Shown here: one piece after another, positions 8,017-16,413 of the stretch
How the letters are laid out: each line of letters begins with the position of its first letter
How positions within the stretch are numbered: the first letter of the stretch is position 1
NCBI GenBank assembly: GCA_021798985.1
Contig: JAJZBI010000025.1
Coordinates: 1-55,867 of the forward strand
Direction of reading: 5' to 3'
Source of the DNA: Actinomycetes bacterium
Lineage (GTDB): Bacteria > Actinomycetota > Acidimicrobiia > Acidimicrobiales > Bog-793
DNA: 55,867 nt
Translations under genes and position numbers: made by a program
Notes under the pieces: generated by a model
Seen by the model: only the letters and a program-made list of their open reading frames with translations
What the model was told of the DNA's origin: nothing
The model's database searches: none

Positions 8017-8254
8017 CAGCGGGGTCCTTTGCCATCGTGCGGTGCGGACTCCCGGGTCGCAGGCCGGCACCTCCCCGAGGGCGGCGGCTCGCGGTGGTGG
8101 CGCACCGCAGCCACACCCGCACGACGACGTGCCCAGCCTAGTGGGGCGGCTGGCTGGCGTTTTCGAGCTCGCGACGCTGGGCAGACGCCGGGGGTCGGTG
8201 GCCCGAGGCCGCCGCGCCCGGGCAGCGGACCTAGGGCGCAGACAGGGAGGCGAC

Positions 8255-9217
8255 GTGGCGACACAGCCTGGACGAGCGCTGGAGCATCCAACGATCCGGC
8301 TGTTGCACGGCCGCGGTCCAGCAGGCCAAGGGCCAGGCGGGGCGGCTGGCCGGTGGCGCCCTGCGGCGAAGCGGGTCGCCAAGAGCGCCTCCGAGGACCG
8401 GATCTCAATGGCCGCCGGGAGCCTCGCGTACCACTGGTTCCTCGCGATCTTTCCCGCGGTGATCGCGCTCCTCGGCCTGGTCACGCTCACCCATCTCGGC
8501 GGCGGGGCCCTGAGGCACCTCGAGCACGGCATCGGCCGCGCGCTCCCGAGGGGGGCGGCGGGCGTCTTCACCGCAGCGGTGCGGGCGGCCGCCCACCGAA
8601 GCGCCGGCTCGGTGGTCGCCGTCGTCGTCGGCATCGCCGTCGCGATCTGGAGCGCCTCGGCGGGTATGGCGGCGCTCGAGCAGGCCCTCAACATCGCCTA
8701 CGGCGTGAACAGGGACCGCAAGTTCCTCGCCCGGCGGCTCCGCGCCGTCGGACTCATGGCGCCGACGTTGGTGCTTGGCGGCGCGTCCGCCGCCCTGATC
8801 GTCTTCGGCGCCCCCATCGGCGGGGCCATCTCTGGCCACGTGCCGCTCCGCGGCACGGCCTTCAGCGTCGCGTGGACGATCGTGCGCTGGGTCGTGACGG
8901 CGCTCTTGCTCTCCTTCCTCTTCTCCTTCCTCTACTCCTTCGGCCCCAACCGCCAGGGGCGCCCCTTCCAGTGGGTGAGCCCGGGGGGCGCGATCGCCAC
9001 CGCCACGTTCCTGCTCGCCTCGCTGGCCTTCTCGTTCTATGTGAGCGCCTTCGGCTCGTACGCGAAGACCTACGGGAGCTTCGCTGGGGTCGCCATCTTG
9101 ATCTTGTGGCTCTACCTGATCGGGCTCGCGGTGCTCCTTGGCGCCGAGGTCAACGCCGAGCGCGAGGCAGCGCGAGCTGGAGCCGAGCGCCGCCTGACCG
9201 GGCGCGCCGCCTCCTGA
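8255..9217 (+). CDS. YihY/BrkB-family membrane protein
   Basis: The 320-residue product belongs to the YihY/virulence-factor-BrkB family of six-helix inner-membrane proteins, historically and misleadingly annotated as ribonuclease BN. Typical features are the N-terminal MAAGSLAYHWFLAIFPAVIAL, the central WSASAGMAALEQALNIAYGV segment, FLYSFGPNRQ, and the C-terminal GSFAGVAILILWLYLIGLAVLLGAEVNAE with its acidic end. I chose the GTG at 8255 because a strong ACAGGGAGG lies 4 nt upstream; the frame is open further back across the divergent promoter region. The function of the family is unresolved; envelope integrity roles have been proposed. It is followed by a separate LOG-family gene. Confidence 0.88.
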   Translation: MATQPGRALEHPTIRLLHGRGPAGQGPGGAAGRWRPAAKRVAKSASEDRISMAAGSLAYHWFLAIFPAVIALLGLVTLTHLGGGALRHLEHGIGRALPRGAAGVFTAAVRAAAHRSAGSVVAVVVGIAVAIWSASAGMAALEQALNIAYGVNRDRKFLARRLRAVGLMAPTLVLGGASAALIVFGAPIGGAISGHVPLRGTAFSVAWTIVRWVVTALLLSFLFSFLYSFGPNRQGRPFQWVSPGGAIATATFLLASLAFSFYVSAFGSYAKTYGSFAGVAILILWLYLIGLAVLLGAEVNAEREAARAGAERRLTGRAAS

Positions 9218-9322
9218 GCCGGATGCACCTGCCGCTGGGTGCGCTGCTCGATGGCGCCGCCCCGGCGGGCGTGCCACGATCGGCCCCATGACGAGCCACG
9301 TCGTCCACGAGCGCGTATCGAC

Positions 9323-9916
9323 ATGCAGGTGAGCTTCGCGGCACTGGCCGTCTTCTGCGGCTCGGCGCCGGGGAACGACCCAGTTTTTTCCGAACGGGCC
9401 CACGACTTTGGCGCCTTGCTCGCCCGGCGCGGCATCCGCCTCGTCTATGGCGGCGGTGACGTCGGTCTGATGGGGGCCGTCGCCGACGGGGCGCTCTCGT
9501 TTGGGGGCGACGTGCACGGGGTGATCACGCGGTCGCTGCAGGCCAAGGAGATCGCCCATCGTGGCCTTGGGACCCTCGAGGTGGTCGAGACGATGCACGA
9601 GCGCAAGGCCCGCATGGCCGACCTCGCCGACGGCTTCGTCTTGTTGCCTGGAGGCTTCGGGAGCCTCGATGAGTTCTTCGAGGCCGTGACGTGGACCCAG
9701 CTCGGCATCCATGAGAAGCCCTGTGGCGTGCTGGACCTCGCCGGCTACTACCTGCCGCTTGCGGCGATGATCGCGAATGGGCTCGAGCGCGGCTTCGTCC
9801 GTCCCCAGCACGGGTCGCTCGTCCTCGTCGACGAGGACCCCGAAGAGCTCCTCGCCCGGATGGCGGCCTGGGAACCGGTCAGCGTCGACAAGTGGGTGGA
9901 CCGCCGCCAGCGCTGA
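9323..9916 (+). CDS. LOG-family protein (cytokinin riboside 5'-monophosphate phosphoribohydrolase type)
   Basis: This 197-residue protein has the Lonely-Guy/TIGR00730 pattern: an N-terminal VFCGSAPG, VYGGGDVGLMGAVADGAL at residues 41-58, MHERKARM at 91-98 and PGGFGSLDEFFE at 109-120, corresponding to the family's PGGxGTxxE with Thr replaced by Ser. LOG enzymes release the base from nucleoside 5'-monophosphates; in bacteria the physiological substrate may be AMP or a pyrimidine nucleotide. The start ATG 9323 gives the usual length and N-terminus. The ribosome site is weak. An upstream ATG at 9239 adds unrelated Arg/Pro-rich residues and is rejected. It stands alone between the YihY-type gene and the MEDS gene. 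Confidence 0.9.
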   Translation: MQVSFAALAVFCGSAPGNDPVFSERAHDFGALLARRGIRLVYGGGDVGLMGAVADGALSFGGDVHGVITRSLQAKEIAHRGLGTLEVVETMHERKARMADLADGFVLLPGGFGSLDEFFEAVTWTQLGIHEKPCGVLDLAGYYLPLAAMIANGLERGFVRPQHGSLVLVDEDPEELLARMAAWEPVSVDKWVDRRQR

Positions 9917-10036
9917 GGCACCCGAGTTCCTCGAGCCAGGTGTGGCGCGCGCTCGTTGGGGGTATGGCGCCGGTGCGAGACGATCCTGCGCGGGTGGGCC
10001 CGTGCAGAGTGAGCGGATCTCGACGGATTGGAGCCC

Positions 10037-10984
10037 ATGCCCGCGACCCCGGGACTGGCGACCACGCGAGGCGGGCACGTCGCCGTGGTCTCCCCCTCGC
10101 CGGACCAGCTGACGCGCAGCGTCGCTGGCTTCTTGCACCGCGCACCACTGCTCGGCGGTGCCGCGGTCGTGCTCGCGACGCCCGAGCACCGCGCGGCGGT
10201 CGCACACGGCCTCCAAGCCCTAGGCCTGGTTCCTGCTCGTCTCCGCCGCCAGGGGGCCCTCGTGGAGATCGATGCCGCCTTGGCGCTCGAGAACTTCGTC
10301 GTCGAGGGAACCGTGGACGCGGAGCGCTTCGAGCGCTTCGCGTCGCAGGTGCTCGAGCCGCTCGGGCGCCTCAGCGGGCCGATCCACGTCTACGGCGAGA
10401 TGGTCGCTGTGCTCTGGGACGCCGGCCGGGTGGCGGCCGCCGTCGAGCTCGAGGCGTGCTGGAACGCCCTCGCCAGCCGCTTCACCTTCGCCCTGTTCTG
10501 TGGCTATCCGGCCGCCTCGCTTGCCGCGGCGCCCGCCGCTGCCGAGGAGGTGGCCCGCCTGCACCAAGGGGTGCTCGTCCCGCCCGAGCTGACCCGCTCC
10601 CCGGGCCCGGCCACCCACGTTGCCAGATTCGCCGCCGATCTCGCCGAGCTGGCACGGGCGCGGCGCTTCGTGGCCAGCTCGCTCCCCGGGATCGGCGAGG
10701 AGGCGGAGGCGGAGGCGACGCTGATCGTCACCGAGCTCGCAGCGAACGCGGTGGTCCACGCCGGCTCGCGCTTTTCCGTGCGCCTCGGCATCGCGCACCG
10801 CCAGCTGTGGATCGCTGTGCAAGACGGAGCTGGCCTCTTGGCCCCGCTGGCCCCGACGCCCGGCCGGGGCCTTGGCCTCGTTGCGGCGCTCGCCGAGCGA
10901 TGGGGCTGCGAGCAGCTCGAGCGCGGCAAGGTGGTGTGGGCTTTGCTCCCGCTCACGCGGGAGATGCCGGCACCTGCTCCCTGA
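10037..10984 (+). CDS. MEDS sensory domain plus HATPase anti-sigma-like protein
   Basis: The 315-residue product joins a MEDS domain (DcmR-type sensory, about residues 10-180; note HVYGEMVAVLWDAGR at 117-131 and FALFCGYP at 151-158) to a C-terminal GHKL/HATPase domain of the RsbW kind (about 200-305). In the ATPase the N-box is TELAANAVVHAG with N237, the G1-like residue is D263 in VQDG, and the G2 box is GRGLGLV at 276-282. Such proteins are thought to sense a small molecule and act as serine kinases or anti-sigma factors in a partner-switching cascade; partner genes are not in the window. ATG 10037 is preferred because TTGGAG lies just upstream. A 15-bp tandem repeat begins right after the stop. 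Confidence 0.82.
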   Translation: MPATPGLATTRGGHVAVVSPSPDQLTRSVAGFLHRAPLLGGAAVVLATPEHRAAVAHGLQALGLVPARLRRQGALVEIDAALALENFVVEGTVDAERFERFASQVLEPLGRLSGPIHVYGEMVAVLWDAGRVAAAVELEACWNALASRFTFALFCGYPAASLAAAPAAAEEVARLHQGVLVPPELTRSPGPATHVARFAADLAELARARRFVASSLPGIGEEAEAEATLIVTELAANAVVHAGSRFSVRLGIAHRQLWIAVQDGAGLLAPLAPTPGRGLGLVAALAERWGCEQLERGKVVWALLPLTREMPAPAP

Positions 10985-10987
10985 GGG

Positions 10988-11034
10988 GCCGTCGATCAGC
11001 AGGCCGTCGATCAGCAGGCCGTCGATCAGCGGCC
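10988..11034. repeat. 15-bp tandem repeat GTCGATCAGCAGGCC, about three copies
   Basis: Copies start at 10991, 11006 and 11021; the third lacks one base (GTCGATCAGCGGCC). The array starts within a few bases after the MEDS gene stop codon. GATC-containing units repeated without divergence suggest recent slippage or a protein-binding array. Confidence 0.75.
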
Positions 11035-11271
11035 GGGGGACTTGACGCGGCGTCGGGCGAGCGCTCCGAGCGCGCGGAACGGGTGGGCGAGCGCGTCGAG
11101 CCAGGTTGCGTCGGGACCCTCGAGCCAGGTCGCGGGAAAGCCGAGCACGCGCTGGGGCTCTGGGCCGTCGCGGTGGCGCCGTGCCGCCCCCCCGGGCGCC
11201 AGCGCGAATCCGAGCACGCGCTGGGGCGCAACTGCTGGCGCCTGAGCCGGTCGCGTGCCGTCGCTCATCAC
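11026..11271 (-). CDS. Small hypothetical protein with duplicated PQRVLGF motif
   Basis: An 80-81 residue ORF with consecutive GTG (11271) and ATG (11268) start candidates, preceded by GGGAGGTGA at a good distance (6-9 nt). The product contains PQRVLGF twice, in VAPQRVLGFALAPGG and PEPQRVLGFPATWLEG, then WLDALAHPFRALGALARRRVKSPG, a basic amphipathic C-terminus. I do not recognise a family. The internal duplication and the clear ribosome site argue for a real gene; overlapping frames are also open, which lowers certainty. It lies 97 nt downstream of the two membrane-protein genes on the same strand and could end their operon. Its 3' end reaches the 15-bp repeat array. Confidence 0.5.
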   Translation of the reverse strand: MMSDGTRPAQAPAVAPQRVLGFALAPGGAARRHRDGPEPQRVLGFPATWLEGPDATWLDALAHPFRALGALARRRVKSPGR

Positions 11272-11368
11272 AGCTCACCTCCCGCCGAGTGCACCGCCGC
11301 GCTCCATGATCTCACCGGCGAGGCGACCCGACGCCCGGCCGACGTCGAGCGAGTGGCGCGCGCGATGG

Positions 11369-11785
11369 CTACTCGGCGAGGCGCTGGTAGCGGGCAACGG
11401 TGAATCCCAAGATGACCGGCACGTTGATCGCGAAGATGACGAGCGAGGCGACCAGGAGCGCGAGCGGTCCGCCGCGGGTGCCGTCTTTGATGAAGACGAA
11501 CGCCAACAGGCCGGCGATCACCACGTAGGCGAGGATCGCGTAGCGCGCCACGAGGAAGAAGCGGTCCCACGCGAAGCGGCGCAGGCGCGAGAGCGCGACG
11601 AGCACCGCGAGCAAGATCGCCCCGCCGGCAGCGGTCAGCGCCGCTGCAAGCCCCAGGCCAGCTGGGCGCGCCAGGTGCGCGGCGAGATCGATCCCGGCCG
11701 CGATCACGCAGGCCATGGAGGACATGCACAGCGCGGTGACCGGCGGCAGGCCGGTCGGCGTCTTGGGTGGTAGTGGCCTCGCCAT
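11369..11785 (-). CDS. Hypothetical four-helix membrane protein
   Basis: A 138-residue protein with four clear hydrophobic segments at about residues 17-35, 44-67, 80-103 and 106-130 and short basic loops (RLRRFAWDRF). No catalytic motif is visible. The start ATG at 11785 lies 9 nt after the stop of the preceding membrane-protein gene, so the two form an operon and may assemble together. The layout is reminiscent of small accessory subunits found beside CopD- or DUF2269-like membrane proteins, but that is only an impression. Confidence 0.7.
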   Translation of the reverse strand: MARPLPPKTPTGLPPVTALCMSSMACVIAAGIDLAAHLARPAGLGLAAALTAAGGAILLAVLVALSRLRRFAWDRFFLVARYAILAYVVIAGLLAFVFIKDGTRGGPLALLVASLVIFAINVPVILGFTVARYQRLAE

Positions 11786-11794
11786 CGCTGCCCC

Positions 11795-12439
11795 TCAGCT
11801 CGTCGCGACGCGAGTCATGATCACGAGGGTCGCGATCTGCATCGCGCCGGTGATCCCGGCGGTGTACACGAAGCGCTTCATCAGCGAGGCGATCACCGCG
11901 CCGTCGGGCACGGGCTTGCGCAGCTCGAAGAGCACGGCGATGTTCGCCGGCTCGAGCAGGCCGAGGGCGACGAGGGCCATCACGCCGACGACGATGAAGG
12001 ACGCCACGAGCCACCCATGGGTCGGCGCCCCAGCGTTGAGGTCACCGATGTGGCGCGCCAGCTGCCATCCCGCCGTCAGGGTGCAGATCACCAGCGTGGG
12101 CATGATCAGCACCATCTTCGGCATGAAGCGCTTGGTGAACTCGACGCGCGCGGGAATCGAGAGCCGCCCGAGGATCGGACCGATCACGAAGCCGACGAAC
12201 AGGTCGATCCCGGTCCACAGCCCGCCGGAAACGACGTGGAAGAAGTCGATCGACCACAGCGTGTTCGTCGCCACGGCGACGACGAGGCCGACGAGGACTA
12301 CCGCCACGATCGGAAGCCCCTTGCGGGGCACGACCTCGAAGGGCAGCGCCGGCGACGTCCCGGCCACCGCCGGGTGCGCCATACCTTCGGGTCGGGTTCC
12401 CGCAACTGCGCTCGCGCCTTCGACGATCGTGTCGCCCAT
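11795..12439 (-). CDS. Polytopic membrane protein, CopD/DUF2269-like
   Basis: The 214-residue product has about five transmembrane helices. The first membrane pair contains FFHVVSGGLWTGIDLFVGFVIG, a His followed by a Gly-Trp motif that recalls CopD/DUF2269-type membrane proteins, where intramembrane His may bind haem or copper. A later segment, MKRFVYTAGITGAMQIATLVIM, resembles the closing helix of such proteins. The start is the ATG at 12439, with AGGAGG 4 nt upstream; a longer frame to 12484 lacks a ribosome site. Its partner is the small membrane protein 9 nt downstream. Upstream, a GCGAA-A-TTCGC palindrome adjoins a TACGAT hexamer that could be the -10. The function is unassigned. Confidence 0.72.
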   Translation of the reverse strand: MGDTIVEGASAVAGTRPEGMAHPAVAGTSPALPFEVVPRKGLPIVAVVLVGLVVAVATNTLWSIDFFHVVSGGLWTGIDLFVGFVIGPILGRLSIPARVEFTKRFMPKMVLIMPTLVICTLTAGWQLARHIGDLNAGAPTHGWLVASFIVVGVMALVALGLLEPANIAVLFELRKPVPDGAVIASLMKRFVYTAGITGAMQIATLVIMTRVATS

Positions 12440-12465
12440 CGGCCCTCCTGTCAGATGCCGGTCAA

Positions 12466-12482
12466 ATCGTAGCGAAATTCGC
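12466..12482 (-). promoter_or_regulatory. Candidate -10 (TACGAT) with adjoining palindrome
   Basis: On the minus strand TACGAT (12471-12466) lies 27 nt before the start at 12439. Immediately upstream is the inverted repeat GCGAA-A-TTCGC (12472-12482), the position expected for an operator between -35 and -10. No good -35 is visible. Confidence 0.35.
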
Positions 12483-12729
12483 ACCCGCCCTTGTGGTTGT
12501 GGTCACCCGCGGATAGAGCCGCGAGCCGCCAGGGCGCCGAGGCTCGAATCGGTATCGGGGAACAGCGCCGGCCGCCGCGCTCGGTGGCGGGCCGGCCGAG
12601 AAACGTGGCGGTGCAGTCGAAGAGATCGCCCCTCCGGACCGGCGCTCGCCTCCTCTCGCCGCCAGCCGGCTCGTCCGTCACGATGGTGCGACGTCGCGAT
12701 CGGGGCGCGGGCCAGGCGGAGGAGGGCCA

Positions 12730-14289
12730 ATGGGCAACAAGAAGTGGTGGACACTCGCTGCGGTGTGCCTTGGCACCTTCATGCTCTTGCTCGATATCAC
12801 GATCGTGTCCGTTGCCTTGCCACCGATCGAGCGCAGCCTCGGTGCCAGCTTCTCCGAGCTGCAGTGGGTCGTCGACGCCTACTCGCTGACACTCGCCTCG
12901 CTGTTGTTGACCGGTGGCTCGCTCGCCGACCTGTTCGGCCGCCGCAAGGTCTTCGTCGCCGGCGTGGCCGCGTTCACCTCCGGCTCGCTGCTTTGCGGCC
13001 TCGCCACGAGCCCGCTGTTCTTGATCTTGTCGCGCGGCTTCCAGGGGATCGGAGGCGCCGCCATGTTCTCGACGGCGCTCGCGCTGTTGGCCAACGCGTT
13101 CGGTGGCCGCGAGCGCGGGGTGGCCTTCGGCGTGTGGGGCGCGGTGACCGGCATCGCCGTCGCCGTGGGCCCCGTGCTCGGAGGTCTGATCACGAGCGGG
13201 CTGTCTTGGCGCTGGATCTTCTTTGTGAACGCGCCCTTCGGCATCGCGGCGATCGCCATCTCCCTGGCGCGGGTCGAAGAATCCCGAGAGCGCTCTGGCC
13301 GCCGGGTCGACTGGCCGGGCTTCGCCCTCTTCAGTGCCGCGCTCGTCTCACTCGTCTACGGCTTGATCCGCGCCAGCGAACAGGGGTTCGGCGACGCCGG
13401 CGTGCTCGCTTGCCTCGCGATCGCTGCGCTCGGCGTCGCTGCCTTCGTCCTCCTCGAGCGCCACAGCGCGTCGCCGATGTTCGATCTCGGCCTGTTCAAG
13501 GTGCCGACCTTTGTCGGCGGCCTGGTCGCGGCGTTCGGCCTGTCGGTCTCGGTCTTCTCGATCCTGCTGTACCTCGTGCTGTACCTCCAAGACGCCCTTG
13601 GCTATAGCGCGCTGCAGTCGGGGCTTCGCCTGCTCATCATCTCTGGCGCGATCCTCGTTGTCTCCTCCCTGACAGGCCGCCTGAGCGCGAGCGTCCCGAT
13701 CCGTGTTCTGATCGGCCCCGGGCTCGTCGTCTCGGGCGCCAGCCTTTTCGTGATGTCCGGGATCTCGGGCGACTCTTCATGGACCCACCTCGTGCCCGGC
13801 TTCGTCCTGGCGGGCGTGGGCGCGGGCCTGGTCAACCCGCCGCTCGCCTCGACGGCAATCGGCGTGGTCACGCCCTTTCGGGCGGGCATGGCATCGGGCA
13901 TCAACAGCACGTTGCGACAGGTAGGGATCGCGACCGGGATCGCCGCCCTCGGCTCGTTGTTCGCCACCGCCGAGCGTCACGCCGTCGTCGCGCGTGCCAG
14001 CAAGATCCCTGGGCTCGCCACGCACGCCGGTCAGATCGCGACGGCCCTGCGCAACGGCGCGGCACGCGCCGTGCTCGCGCGGATCCCCAAGCTGGAGCGC
14101 CCGCGTGTCGCCGTCATGCTGCGGGCCAGTTTTGCAAGCGGCCTCGATGAGATCTTGGTCATCGGGGGAGTGCTCGCCTGCGTGAGCGGCGTCGCCGCGT
14201 TCTTCTTGATCCGCAGCCAGGACTTCGTCGTGACGAGCTCCGCGCCCGCCGCGCCGACCGCGCGCGGCGAGCAGGCGCGCGACGTGTGA
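12730..14289 (+). CDS. MFS multidrug exporter, DHA2 (EmrB/QacA) family
   Basis: A 519-residue proton-coupled exporter with 14 predicted helices. The N-terminal helix carries the DHA2 motif LDITIVSVALPPIERSL (motif D1). Motif A is GSLADLFGRRKVFV near residues 63-76, motif B is LSRGFQGIGGAAMFS near 99-113, and motif C is GVWGAVTGIAVAVGPVLGG near 137-155. The second half ends with a long periplasmic loop before the last helix. GGAGGAGGG lies 5 nt before the ATG. It is divergent from the small membrane-protein pair; the 290-nt region between them must hold both promoters. Such pumps usually expel drugs or toxic metabolites, and the actual substrate cannot be read from sequence. Confidence 0.93.
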   Translation: MGNKKWWTLAAVCLGTFMLLLDITIVSVALPPIERSLGASFSELQWVVDAYSLTLASLLLTGGSLADLFGRRKVFVAGVAAFTSGSLLCGLATSPLFLILSRGFQGIGGAAMFSTALALLANAFGGRERGVAFGVWGAVTGIAVAVGPVLGGLITSGLSWRWIFFVNAPFGIAAIAISLARVEESRERSGRRVDWPGFALFSAALVSLVYGLIRASEQGFGDAGVLACLAIAALGVAAFVLLERHSASPMFDLGLFKVPTFVGGLVAAFGLSVSVFSILLYLVLYLQDALGYSALQSGLRLLIISGAILVVSSLTGRLSASVPIRVLIGPGLVVSGASLFVMSGISGDSSWTHLVPGFVLAGVGAGLVNPPLASTAIGVVTPFRAGMASGINSTLRQVGIATGIAALGSLFATAERHAVVARASKIPGLATHAGQIATALRNGAARAVLARIPKLERPRVAVMLRASFASGLDEILVIGGVLACVSGVAAFFLIRSQDFVVTSSAPAAPTARGEQARDV

Positions 14290-14421
14290 CATCGCGCCGG
14301 CAGGGGTACTCGGCGCGATGCCGGGGCGAGCAGCCCCCGTAACTGCTGCCAGACGCGCACGTTCGGTGGAGCGCGCCGTTCATGCCGTCCGGCTCCGTTC
14401 AAGTGAGGAGGCTCCTCGACG

Positions 14422-15354
14422 ATGAAGATGGTCTTGCTGGCGGCTGGGCACGGTCGCCGCTTCGGCGGGCTGAAGCAGCTCGCCCCGGTTGGCGATGGCG
14501 GTGAGGCGCTGATCGACTTCACGGTGCAACAGGCCCAGCGCGCCGGTTTCGAGGGCATTGTCCTTGTCGTGCGCGAGGAGATCCGCGCCGAGATGGAGCA
14601 CCACGTCGGCCGCGCCTGGCCGGCTGGCCTGCCCGTCGATGTGGTGGTGCAAGGCCCGCAGCCGGGGACCGTGCCAGCGGTGCTCGCCGCGGCGGCGGCC
14701 ATCGACGGGCCCTTCGCCGTGGCAAACGCCGATGACCTCTACGACGAGGCGGCGCTTGGCAGCATCGTCCGGCACTTTCGCGGCGATTGCGAGCGCCAGG
14801 TCCTCGTTGGCTACCGGCTCGCCAACACCGTGCTCACCAACCAGCCAGTGAAGCGCGGCCTGTGCGTCCTGGATGAGCAGGGGGACCTGCTTGACCTCGT
14901 CGAGCACCACGTCTGCCGGCGCCAGGACGGGGCCTTTGATGCCTCGCCGCTCTTTGGTGGAGACGAGAGCGCCCCCCGCGTCCTGCTCGGGGACGAGCCG
15001 GTCTCAATGAATCTCTGGGGATTCCATCACGAGATGCTCGCATTGCTCGAAGAGGCAGCAGCCGAGCATCGGCTCGCAGCGACGCGAAATCCCGGGAAAA
15101 CGCCCGCAGAGCTGCTGCTGCCCGAAGTGCTCGGGCAGCAGGTTCGGCACCAAAGGGCACGAGTGCGGGTCGTGGAGACCAGTGGCCGCTGCATCGGCCT
15201 CACCCACCGCGAGGACCTCCCGTTGGTGCGCGCGGCGCTCGCGCCACTCATCTTCCCAGCTCACGAGCCTGTCATTGGTGAAAGCGGGTGCGCGCTCGCC
15301 GGCCGAGGGCCCGCGCACGAACGTGCCGGTCGGGCCGATCTGGCGAGTGCGTGA
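14422..15354 (+). CDS. NTP-transferase-domain sugar nucleotidyltransferase
   Basis: This 310-residue protein has a GT-A type nucleotidyltransferase fold: VLLAAGHGRRFGGLKQLAPVG at the N-terminus (the LxxGxGxRxxxxxK nucleotide-binding signature), the metal-binding pair in VANADDLYDEAAL near residues 99-111, and SMNLWGFHHEML near 195-206, typical of glucose-1-phosphate thymidylyl/uridylyl-like enzymes. It probably activates a sugar or alcohol phosphate. ATG 14422 is preceded by GAGGAGG. It opens the run of co-directional genes that continues through a glycosyltransferase, AcpS, a carrier protein, an amino acid:carrier-protein ligase, a hydrolase-fold protein and a flippase, so it may supply the activated sugar for that pathway. 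The exact substrate is unknown. Confidence 0.78.
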   Translation: MKMVLLAAGHGRRFGGLKQLAPVGDGGEALIDFTVQQAQRAGFEGIVLVVREEIRAEMEHHVGRAWPAGLPVDVVVQGPQPGTVPAVLAAAAAIDGPFAVANADDLYDEAALGSIVRHFRGDCERQVLVGYRLANTVLTNQPVKRGLCVLDEQGDLLDLVEHHVCRRQDGAFDASPLFGGDESAPRVLLGDEPVSMNLWGFHHEMLALLEEAAAEHRLAATRNPGKTPAELLLPEVLGQQVRHQRARVRVVETSGRCIGLTHREDLPLVRAALAPLIFPAHEPVIGESGCALAGRGPAHERAGRADLASA

Positions 15355-15507
15355 GGATTGGCCCTCGCGCGCTGTGGGTACCTCTGAGAGCAGTCCGTGC
15401 CTCGCATGAGAGACGGAAACAACCAGTTGAAAGCAGTATTTGTCGCGCACATGCCGTTGCCGGCCCTGCGGTTCGCGCACCAGGACACCAACGAAAGAGG
15501 AGGGTTG

Positions 15508-16413
15508 ATGAGCAGCGAATCCCGGGCTGGTCGCCTCGGAACCGAGCGCGCGCTTCGGCCGCTCGAAGAAGGGGCTTCGGGGGAGACACGGCCCTTCGTG
15601 CTGATGCACGGGGCAGGAGGCCGCGAGCTACCCGCTGCGGTTCCGGCGGGGGTTCGAGTCAGCGTCGTGATCCCGGCCCGCAACGAGGCCGCCAATCTGC
15701 CGCACGTCTTCGCCCGCTTGCCAGAAGGGCTGTATGAGATCATCGTCGTCGACGGTCGCTCGACCGACGACACCGTGGAGGTGGCCCGCCGCCTGTATCC
15801 GAGCGTCCGCATCGTCCACCAGCAAGGCAAGGGCAAGGGCAACGCGCTCGCCGAGGGCTTCGCGGCCTGCACGGGCGACGTGATCGTGATGATCGATGCC
15901 GACCGCTCGACCGACCCTGCCGAGATCCCGCTGTTCGTCCAGCAGATCGTCGACGGGGCCGACTTTGCCAAGGGTTCCCGGTTCTTGCCGGACGGGGGGA
16001 GCTCTGACCTCACCCCGGTCCGCCGGCTCGGCAACGCCTTCTTGAATGGCATTGTCAACGTTCTCTACGGCACGAAGTATACGGACCTGTGCTATGGCTA
16101 CAACGCCTTCCGGCGCAGCGTCCTCGACTCGCTCGTCATCGACTGCGATGGCTTCGAGGTCGAGACGCTCATGAACATCCGGGTCGCGAAGCTCGGCATG
16201 AAGATCGCCGAGGTGCCGAGCTTTGAGTCGGCCCGGCTATACGGCGAGAGCAACCTCCGCCCGGTGCGCGACGGCCTGCGCGTCCTCCGCGTCGTGCTGC
16301 AAGAGCGCTTCCGCAAGACGATGCCCGTGCCCGCTGGCACGGGGCGCGGCGACGAGGACGGGTTCGTCCTCGCAGAAGGAGGGCCATGCGAGGCGCGCGT
16401 GGAGGTCGTCTGA
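15508..16413 (+). CDS. Family 2 glycosyltransferase (dolichol-phosphate mannosyltransferase-like)
   Basis: A 301-residue GT-A enzyme. After a 50-residue leader the catalytic domain begins VSVVIPARNEAANLPHVF, with EIIVVDGRSTDDTVEVA, a DxD-type motif in MIDADRS, and GSRFLPDGGSSDLTPVRRLGN, the DPM1-like acceptor region. YTDLCYGYNAFRR and CDGFEVETLMNIR follow. There are no strong C-terminal membrane helices, so it may act on a polyprenyl or other lipid phosphate at the membrane surface. Start ATG 15508 has AGAGGAGGG 4 nt upstream; the frame is open back to 15397 but without a ribosome site. Its last codons contain the ribosome site of acpS, showing translational coupling with the next gene. Confidence 0.88.
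   Translation: MSSESRAGRLGTERALRPLEEGASGETRPFVLMHGAGGRELPAAVPAGVRVSVVIPARNEAANLPHVFARLPEGLYEIIVVDGRSTDDTVEVARRLYPSVRIVHQQGKGKGNALAEGFAACTGDVIVMIDADRSTDPAEIPLFVQQIVDGADFAKGSRFLPDGGSSDLTPVRRLGNAFLNGIVNVLYGTKYTDLCYGYNAFRRSVLDSLVIDCDGFEVETLMNIRVAKLGMKIAEVPSFESARLYGESNLRPVRDGLRVLRVVLQERFRKTMPVPAGTGRGDEDGFVLAEGGPCEARVEVV

Noticed and set aside
15645-15655. GGTTCGAGTC as a tRNA T-arm
   Set aside because: It is inside the glycosyltransferase gene and no acceptor or anticodon arms can be built around it.
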